NCBI GenBank assembly: GCA_900317925.1
Contig: ONIQ01000009.1
Coordinates: 22,605 to 86,604, forward strand
Direction: 5' to 3'
Source: an uncultured Bacteroidales bacterium
GTDB taxonomy: Bacteria; Bacteroidota; Bacteroidia; Bacteroidales; UBA932
DNA: 64,000 nucleotides
Of this stretch, positions 20,736-26,833 are shown piece by piece; the first letter of the stretch is position 1, and every line of letters begins with the position of its first letter. The notes under the pieces are model-generated. The model was given only the letters and a program-made list of their open reading frames with translations. It did no database searches and was not told the origin of the DNA. A program made the position numbers and the translations under genes.

Positions 20736-22275
20736 GTCGGGTAAGGTGGAGTTCATCGGAATAGGTGAGCTGGCTTCCGATAATCAGACGGACGCCTTCT
20801 TCGGGATTCAGCAGTTTAAAGGAAACGGTGTGCTTGCCTTTCGGCAGATTGTAATGGAAGTACAGTTCATTGACCAGGTTGTTGCCCCCGCTGGGAATGC
20901 GCACGGTCTTGTCCAGTTTGCCGTCCAGGTAGCATTCCACTTCGGCTTCGTACCCATGCTCCTGATAGTCCTTGGGTTTCTGCCACGAGAAGCTGTACAC
21001 CACGCCGATGCCTTCCCAGCTGAGTTCTCCGGCTTTGTCGACGTAACGTTTGATGTCTTTCTTTTCCTGGGGCCAGTGGCCGGGGAAGGACTGCTCGAAG
21101 CGAACCGGTACCGGTTTCTGGCAGGGGAGGATGACTTTGTCGTCCGCTACGGTGCCGCCATTGAGCCGGATGACCTGCAGGGCCTGGTCGAAGGACATAT
21201 CGGTAGCCTTGTTCACGGATATATCGGTATAGACCAGATCGCGGTCCAGTACTTCGTAGATGGGTTTGCGCCAGTATTCGGGGATACCCTCGAAGCCCAG
21301 GACGGTGCCCAGGATGCCGCCGGCCGATGCCGGGTTGCAGTCGGAATCGGCGCCGCAACGCGTGGAAATGTCGAGGGTGCGATAGTAATTCTTCTGACCG
21401 TACAGCAGGCCGATGAGGATGTAGGCGCTGTTCAGGACGGCGTCGATGTTGAAGGCACTGTACACGCCGCCGGGGCAGCCGATGTCAAAGGCGTGTTCCT
21501 TGTTCACCAGGGCCCAGCAGATGTGCCAGTCATCGGGATACTGCTTGTGCCAGCGGATAACATCGGACATGGCCGTATGGTAGCGGGTTCCTTCGGGGAT
21601 GACCTTCAGGGCCTCGTTGACGATAAAGTCGATATCGTCGCTTACGAAGGCAAGGGCGTACATGGCCGCCACGTAAACGCCGCCGTACCAGCCATCTCCG
21701 TAGTTCATCATGTGGCCGATCCCGTCGCAGTAGTGTGCGGCGGCATTGACCATGCCGGGGGCCATGATGCCTGCGTAGTCGGCCTCGATCTGGAAGTCGA
21801 TGTCATCGGCGTGCGGGTTGTTCAGCCAGTGGCCCGATTCAGGCGGCATGATGCCGGCGAGGATGTTGTAACGGGCCTGGCGGTTGGCATGCCAAAGCGG
21901 ATAGGGCGCGTTGGCGAAGGCCTTGGCAAAGGATTCGATGGGGGCGTCCAGGCCTTCCTTGGCGAATACTTCTACGAAGGTCAGGTCCATGTACACATCG
22001 TCGTACAGGCCCGGGAAGCGGTCGTACCAGCGTTTGATGCCGTGTTCCGGCCAGGGAATGTCGATTTTCTGGTCGATGGTGGTAGCATACTTGAATTCGG
22101 TGGGGCCACCGTAGGAGCAGCCGATGATCTGGCCGGCCCAGGCGCCTTTGATCTTGTCCTTGAGGACTTCTTTGGAAAGGGTGACCTCGGCGGGAACCTT
22201 CGGTTTGCGGGCCTGGGAAGGGGTCGCCAGGATCAAGACTGCCGCGAGGGCGATGAAGATGTGTTTGATTTTCAT
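20722..22275 (-). CDS. secreted ADP-ribosylglycohydrolase-family protein
   Basis: 517 aa. A signal peptide (MKIKHIFIALAAVLILATPS) precedes an ADP-ribosylglycohydrolase fold: KIKGAWAGQIIGCSYGGPTEF near the start and CGADSDCNPASAGGILG near residue 305, giving the two metal-binding acidic segments of the family. The C-terminal 130 residues look like a beta-sandwich (HTVSFKLLNPEEGVRLIIG). Secreted members encoded among glycosidases are common in Bacteroidetes but their substrates are poorly known; a sugar rather than ADP-ribosyl-protein is likely here. It sits 32 nt downstream of the M64 gene and overlaps the GH106 start. Confidence 0.85.
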   Translation of the reverse strand: MKIKHIFIALAAVLILATPSQARKPKVPAEVTLSKEVLKDKIKGAWAGQIIGCSYGGPTEFKYATTIDQKIDIPWPEHGIKRWYDRFPGLYDDVYMDLTFVEVFAKEGLDAPIESFAKAFANAPYPLWHANRQARYNILAGIMPPESGHWLNNPHADDIDFQIEADYAGIMAPGMVNAAAHYCDGIGHMMNYGDGWYGGVYVAAMYALAFVSDDIDFIVNEALKVIPEGTRYHTAMSDVIRWHKQYPDDWHICWALVNKEHAFDIGCPGGVYSAFNIDAVLNSAYILIGLLYGQKNYYRTLDISTRCGADSDCNPASAGGILGTVLGFEGIPEYWRKPIYEVLDRDLVYTDISVNKATDMSFDQALQVIRLNGGTVADDKVILPCQKPVPVRFEQSFPGHWPQEKKDIKRYVDKAGELSWEGIGVVYSFSWQKPKDYQEHGYEAEVECYLDGKLDKTVRIPSGGNNLVNELYFHYNLPKGKHTVSFKLLNPEEGVRLIIGSQLTYSDELHLTRHEDK

Positions 22276-22307
22276 ATCGTAAATAAAGATAAAATACTAT
22301 TCAAGAA

Positions 22308-24131
22308 TCATTCGTTTATCGGTTCGGCACCCAGGGGGACGAAGGTGTTTTCGGAGTAATCGATCAGGCTGCTGCGAGGGAATCCCTTGCTGCGCTGGAT
22401 TTTCCAGGTGGGGTCGGTAACCTGTTTGGGAACCTCGCGGATAAAGTCGCTGACGCTGTAGTCCTGGCCGGTAAGCGAGTGGATCCGCTTGGCAATAAGA
22501 TACCGGTTCCAGACGCCCCAGACCAGGCGGTTATCGGCCATACAGCCTTGATAATCGGACCGGTACACATCGTTCTTGCAAAGGTATTCACCCAAGCCGG
22601 CATTGCCGGTGGCATAGCCTCCCGCTTCCTGAATCTCCTGCTTGAAACTCTTCCAGCCGGGGTTTGACTTGTCCAGAGCCAGGTTGTTCGCGAATCCGAC
22701 CATCTGATTGGACAGGATGGATGTGCGGTTGAATTCTGAGCTGGGGTATTCGTCGGTAAGGTAGCCGATGGCGTGTCCGCCCAGTTCGTGGGCCACCAGG
22801 TTGGCGACGTCTCCGCTTGTCTGGCCGGTGGACGTATCCCAGCGCCCGTTCCAGGTAAGGGAACGCGGGGCCGTCCACGAAGAGTTGAGGCACATGCTGG
22901 CCAGGGCTACATGCTGGGACCAATAGCACAGACCGCCGTAGGTGTCGGTATTGCACAGGACCAGCGCGAAGGAACGGGTGGTGGAATAGCCGGGAATCTG
23001 CTGGGCGAGACTCTGCAGTCGGGCACGGCTTGTAGCATTCATCATGGAACCGTAATGGGTGGCGTCCTGCCAGCCCACGTTGAAATAGGTATTCTTCTTG
23101 TTGTCGCCGATGCTGACACCCCGTTCCGGAGAAACGGCTGCAACCAGCACCACGGTGAAGCAGTCCTTGTAGGTCTTGTAGGGTTCGATGGAAAAGAGTT
23201 TCTCCATGACGTAGGAACCCCATTTTTCGAAGTTTCCGCCTTTCTTGAGGTCGTACACGTCGAAACCGTCGCCCGTGACGATAATCTGGACCGGGGAAGC
23301 AACCGTGGCGGTGTGCCAGGTGATGATGTCACCGGTCTCATAGTGGTCGAAATCGTAGTGGAGGTCCCAGTCGTCGGGCGCGTTCACCGGGCCGTCGATG
23401 GTGGTCATTTCGCTTCCCGAGAGTGCCGTGACCGTGGCCTTGCGGTACCAGGCCTGTTCCGCTTCATTGTCGTATTGGAGTTGCACAAGCCGGTCTTCCG
23501 GCAGGCTTCCGTAGCAGTAGGCGATATCGGCGTCCTTGTCGTAAATGGCCGATACGCGGGTGGACGTGAGGTCCCATTCCAGGTCCGCGAGCGAGGTCAG
23601 GGAGGTGTAATTCACCAGGTTGCGGATCTTGCAGGACCGGCCGGCTCCGCGTACTTTCACCAGCGACATGTCACGCGTGCCCAGGTGCATCTTGAACGTA
23701 ACCGTCTTCCCTTCTTTGGTGTAGGTTCCGTCCTTGGCATAGACCACATCGCCGTCGGTGGTGCCGCAGAACTTTCCGTTCTTGAAGGCTAGGGTGGCCT
23801 TGTGCGCGTGCAGGGCCACGGTGGTGCCGGCGTCGCGGAAACCCTGGTTCACCGCTCCCGGTACCGTGTAGATGGTGAAACGGTCCGTCCCGGCACTGTA
23901 CTGCAGGCGGTACACGTCCTTGTCGCGTCCGTCCAGGGCGATATAAATCTCGTCCCCGTCTTCCCACGTTCCGGCGGTCGTCATCTTGGTCCCGGCGGTG
24001 GCCTCCACGACGATCTCATAATCTTCCAGCCGGAAGGGCTCCGGTTCCGGGAAGGGAAGGTCCAACGTATCGCAGGCAAGCCATCCGGACAGGATGGCCG
24101 ACAGGGCAAGCAGTTTGGGGAACGGTTTCAT
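22308..24131 (-). CDS. M64-family (IgA peptidase-like) lipoprotein
   Basis: 607 aa with a lipoprotein signal (AILSGWLAC). Residues 30-220 resemble the N-terminal domain of fimbrillin-like surface proteins (EATAGTKMTTAGTWEDGDEIY). The C-terminal half matches Bacteroidetes M64 peptidases (PVQIIVTGDGFDVYDLKKGG; FNVGWQDATHYG). The zinc segment near residue 445 reads HELGGHAIGYLTDEY, one residue longer between the histidines than a plain HExxH. I do not know whether that spacing is normal for this subgroup. It may cut glycoproteins or plant cell-wall proteins at the cell surface. It lies 4 nt downstream of the GH127 gene. Confidence 0.8.
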   Translation of the reverse strand: MKPFPKLLALSAILSGWLACDTLDLPFPEPEPFRLEDYEIVVEATAGTKMTTAGTWEDGDEIYIALDGRDKDVYRLQYSAGTDRFTIYTVPGAVNQGFRDAGTTVALHAHKATLAFKNGKFCGTTDGDVVYAKDGTYTKEGKTVTFKMHLGTRDMSLVKVRGAGRSCKIRNLVNYTSLTSLADLEWDLTSTRVSAIYDKDADIAYCYGSLPEDRLVQLQYDNEAEQAWYRKATVTALSGSEMTTIDGPVNAPDDWDLHYDFDHYETGDIITWHTATVASPVQIIVTGDGFDVYDLKKGGNFEKWGSYVMEKLFSIEPYKTYKDCFTVVLVAAVSPERGVSIGDNKKNTYFNVGWQDATHYGSMMNATSRARLQSLAQQIPGYSTTRSFALVLCNTDTYGGLCYWSQHVALASMCLNSSWTAPRSLTWNGRWDTSTGQTSGDVANLVAHELGGHAIGYLTDEYPSSEFNRTSILSNQMVGFANNLALDKSNPGWKSFKQEIQEAGGYATGNAGLGEYLCKNDVYRSDYQGCMADNRLVWGVWNRYLIAKRIHSLTGQDYSVSDFIREVPKQVTDPTWKIQRSKGFPRSSLIDYSENTFVPLGAEPINE

Positions 24132-24135
24132 TTCG

Positions 24136-25893
24136 TCAGTTGTTTACTTTGATCCAGAGGGTCCGGAAGTCCGAGCCTTCATAGGGCGGCATCTGGCAGG
24201 CGGGGCGGAATTCGGTCCCGTTCACGCAGAAACGGTGGGCATCGATCTGCAACGCCTCGGCCTCGTCGCGCGAAAGGGTCAGCGGGTTGGGTTTATCGAC
24301 GGCATCGGTATAGTCGGCCAGATACACCAGCGGCCCCTGGGCGTAGCAGACGTAGTGCTCGCGATGTCCCAGATACCAGGCGTTGAAGCCCCAGCGGGTC
24401 TCATGGGTGTATTCCCGCACGCGTTCGATGCGACGGGTCCCGTAGGGAAGCGTCACGGTAAGCCGGTCTCCGGCTTTCCAGTCCTGTTTGATGCACAAAT
24501 ATCCCTTGTTCTCTTTGGCCTGCACCGGGGTCCCGTTGAGTTTGAAGGAAACGCTGTCTGCCCAGCCCGGCCGGGCGATGGCCAGGGTCCAGGACCCCGC
24601 CTCGGAGATAACGAAGGATGTCTGGCCTTCGAAGGGATAGTTCCCTTCCTGCCGGAAAGCGGCCTTCTTGCCGTTGTCCAGCGTAAGCTCGGCGGTGGAA
24701 GGGGAGAGGATGTTGGCATAGACGGTCTTGCCGGAAGTGGTGTAGAGGTAGTTGGCAATGTCTTCGACGGCGATCATTCCGCTGGACCAGCAGCAGCTCC
24801 ATTCATTGCCACGGCCATAGACACCGTTGGTCCGCACGTAATAGATCCAGCGCAGGCCGTCGGTAGCGCGGGCTGCCATCAGGGCGTTGTAGACCGATTT
24901 TTCCAGTTCGGCAGCAAAACGAGCCTCGCCGGTAATGTCCAGCAGGGCCTTGTTCAGGTGCATCCATTCCATGACGGAGCAGGTCTCGGTCACTTGCCAG
25001 GGAGCGAAGCAGCAGTCCCGGTTGAAGACTTCCTGGCAGAGGTTGATGCCGCCCCAGGGGCCACCGAGCGGGGTCAGGTGGTCATTGACGATGCTGGTCC
25101 AGCCGTTCAGGCAGGCATCGAGCCAGGTCTTTTCGCCCAGCAGCGAATAGGCCTTGGCCAGGCCGGTGAGGTTGCGCACCATCTCGTAAATCTTGGCATT
25201 GCCCACCAGGGCCACGTCCAGGCCCTTGGACAGGCGGTCCACCAGGCCCAGGCCCGGCGTCGTATCCATCTCCTCGATGCAGCGGAGGATGAGCGCCTTC
25301 ACCTTCGGCGAGGGACGCAGGGCGTACAGGTCGCACAACGGTTCTACGCTGCCCGTTCCCACCATACCGGAATGCTCGCCCGTCTGGGCAATCTTCAGGC
25401 CCCGGACGATGAAGGTATCGTACATGAGGCCGGCAATCCGCTCGGCAGCATCGAGGTATTTCTCCTGGCCGGTAACCTGCGCCACTGCGCACAGCCCCTT
25501 CAGCATATAGGTGTTGATCCACACGTCCCAGCCCACGTTCATCGCCTCTTCGGAGGGGCGGACATAGTAGCGCTTGTCGGTGCGGTAGCACCCCAGGTAA
25601 CCGTTCTCTTCCTGCCAGCCCAGCAGACGGTCGGCCACTTCGACCAGTTGCCGGCCGATGGTCTCATCGCCCGTGCGCGCGTACGACAAAGAAGCGGCAT
25701 AGAGCCACTTGCCCGCATGCTCGCCCCGCCAGCCGCCCTTCCCAAGGGCCTGCTGTTCAGGTGAAAATGTTTCGATTGCCGCGCTTTGCGGTCCTGCTAC
25801 AAATTGGGAAATGCGTCCCTGGTAGTTGCTGTCAACGGCTCCGCCCAGCAGGCCGCCGACCACGACAGAAAGAAATATTGAAAGAATATTCAT
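24136..25893 (-). CDS. GH127-like beta-L-arabinofuranosidase
   Basis: 585 aa with a weak N-terminal hydrophobic signal (MNILSIFLSVVVGGLLGGAV). The (alpha/alpha)6 barrel contains the GH127 zinc and nucleophile elements: VTETCSVMEW near residue 304 and EWSCCWSSG near 366, matching the Glu plus three-Cys site of the family. A C-terminal beta domain follows. The GH127/GH146 group removes beta-L-arabinofuranose from plant glycans; the subfamily is uncertain. It is the first gene of the operon, directly behind a TATATTTG promoter. Confidence 0.88.
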   Translation of the reverse strand: MNILSIFLSVVVGGLLGGAVDSNYQGRISQFVAGPQSAAIETFSPEQQALGKGGWRGEHAGKWLYAASLSYARTGDETIGRQLVEVADRLLGWQEENGYLGCYRTDKRYYVRPSEEAMNVGWDVWINTYMLKGLCAVAQVTGQEKYLDAAERIAGLMYDTFIVRGLKIAQTGEHSGMVGTGSVEPLCDLYALRPSPKVKALILRCIEEMDTTPGLGLVDRLSKGLDVALVGNAKIYEMVRNLTGLAKAYSLLGEKTWLDACLNGWTSIVNDHLTPLGGPWGGINLCQEVFNRDCCFAPWQVTETCSVMEWMHLNKALLDITGEARFAAELEKSVYNALMAARATDGLRWIYYVRTNGVYGRGNEWSCCWSSGMIAVEDIANYLYTTSGKTVYANILSPSTAELTLDNGKKAAFRQEGNYPFEGQTSFVISEAGSWTLAIARPGWADSVSFKLNGTPVQAKENKGYLCIKQDWKAGDRLTVTLPYGTRRIERVREYTHETRWGFNAWYLGHREHYVCYAQGPLVYLADYTDAVDKPNPLTLSRDEAEALQIDAHRFCVNGTEFRPACQMPPYEGSDFRTLWIKVNN

Positions 25894-25912
25894 ATATTAA
25901 AGGTTATTCCTA

Positions 25913-25943
25913 CAAATATACGAAAATCTTTCGTCACCTGCAA
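25913..25943 (-). promoter_or_regulatory. promoter of the GH127-to-GH95 operon
   Basis: The minus strand has TTG (25943-25941), 20 nt spacing, then TATATTTG (25920-25913). The expected transcription start is about 13 nt before the GH127 ATG. It is the only clear promoter for the eight-gene operon. Confidence 0.65.
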
Positions 25944-25994
25944 GCCGCTTCTCCGGTTCCATAACGAGCTCTCGAGGAGGACGGCCTGCCTGCC

Positions 25995-26040
25995 GGGCTG
26001 CCAGCCCTTCCCATCCACCAAAACGCCTTATTTGGTGGAT
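25995..26040 (-). terminator. hairpins downstream of aroK
   Basis: A perfect 10-bp stem with an 8-nt loop (ATCCACCAAA at 26013-26022 with TTTGGTGGAT at 26031-26040) starts 10 nt after aroK. A smaller palindrome, GGGCTGCCAGCCC, lies at 25995-26007. No U-run follows, so it may be a weak or factor-assisted terminator or an mRNA-stabilising end. Confidence 0.45.
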
Positions 26041-26049
26041 GAACGGGGA

Positions 26050-26829
26050 CTAGATGGTAGAAAGGATGCTGCGGGCAACGTCTTCGACGGAGAGGCCATC
26101 TACATCAATAATGTGATGGGCAACGGATTCATAGGTGGCGCTGCGTTGGGCCAGCAGGCTGGAAATGCGTTCGCGCAGGGCTATGTCTGCGTCGGCAGGG
26201 GTAGGGCAAGGTTCGGTGCCGGGGTCCGGCGTCCGGGTCCGGAGCATGGGCCGGCCCGCCGCCTCGTTGCGAAGGCGCTGGACAAGCGTATCAACGGTGG
26301 CGCGAAGGTAGATGCACCAGGTCCGCTCCTGGACCATGTGGGCGCAGTCCGGCGTCATTACCGTTCCTCCGCCCAGCGCTAGCACGGCCGAAATTGCCGG
26401 CGCCGTTCCGCCGGACACACCCCCTTTCCCCGAGCGACATATTCCCTCATTTCCTGGAGTGAGGGGAGAGGGGGTGTGTCCGGCAGTCGAGCGACATATT
26501 CCCTCGTTCCCTGGAGTGAGGGAAGAGGGGGTGTGTCCGGCAGTCGAGCGACATATTCCCTCATTCCCTGGAGTGAGGGAAGAGGGGGTGTGTCCGGGAA
26601 GGGAGTGTCCGGTTAAGGTGTGTCTGGAAAGGGTGGCGGACAGGACGTCGGATTCCAGGGTGCGGAAAGCAGCTTCGCCGTGCCGGGCGAAAAACTCCGG
26701 AATGGTGCAGCCGATGCGCTCCACAATGGCGGCATCCAGGTCTGTAAATGGGCAACCGAGCCGCGCCGAAAGTACTTTCCCGACACTGCTTTTTCCGCAG
26801 CCCATAAAACCTGTAAGGCTGATAATCAT
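26050..26829 (-). CDS. aroK: shikimate kinase with a large in-frame repeat insertion
   Basis: 259 aa; shikimate kinases are usually about 170-180. It phosphorylates shikimate in the aromatic amino acid pathway. The Walker A motif FMGCGKSSVGK (residues 8-18), the FTDLDAAI metal/substrate segment (28-35), FRTLESDVL (55-63) and LALGGGTVM (150-158) are all intact, as is a C-terminal lid/nucleotide region. Between Glu59 and the GGG motif about 75 extra residues are inserted, including three copies of GHTPSSLTPGNEGICRSTA or close variants. The insertion is at a surface loop and keeps the frame. It coincides with a DNA palindrome (26411-26483) and a 57-bp tandem repeat. The gene lies 4 nt after parC. 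Confidence 0.92.
   Translation of the reverse strand: MIISLTGFMGCGKSSVGKVLSARLGCPFTDLDAAIVERIGCTIPEFFARHGEAAFRTLESDVLSATLSRHTLTGHSLPGHTPSSLTPGNEGICRSTAGHTPSSLTPGNEGICRSTAGHTPSPLTPGNEGICRSGKGGVSGGTAPAISAVLALGGGTVMTPDCAHMVQERTWCIYLRATVDTLVQRLRNEAAGRPMLRTRTPDPGTEPCPTPADADIALRERISSLLAQRSATYESVAHHIIDVDGLSVEDVARSILSTI
26411..26483. repeat. in-frame palindromic element, copy 1
   Basis: The left arm at 26411-26431 and the right arm at 26463-26483 are complementary at 20 of 21 positions. They flank a 31-nt core (26432-26462). The core holds a second, overlapping hairpin, CCCTCA with TGAGGG. A copy with the same architecture and a 31-nt core lies at 42155-42226; the two cores agree at 19 of 31 bases and both are bounded by CCCC and GGGGAGAGG. 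The stem covaries: CCCTCA/TGAGGG here, CCCTCG/CGAGGG there. Confidence 0.75.
26432..26602. repeat. three tandem 57-bp repeats inside aroK
   Basis: Units start at 26432, 26489 and 26546 and begin GAGCGACATATTCCCTC. Units 1 and 2 are nearly identical; unit 3 diverges in its last few bases. The period is 19 codons, so the frame is kept. Each unit carries the core plus right arm of the palindrome, so the right half seems to have been amplified after insertion. Confidence 0.9.
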
Positions 26830-26833
26830 TCTG

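Noticed and set aside
25944-26012. A third copy of the palindromic element near GAGCTCTCGAGG.
   Set aside because: It has short dyads but lacks the CCCC-31 nt-GGGGAGAGG layout and any similarity to the core.
26432-26602. CRISPR array.
   Set aside because: The three units are contiguous 57-bp repeats with no spacers, keep the aroK reading frame, and no cas genes are near.
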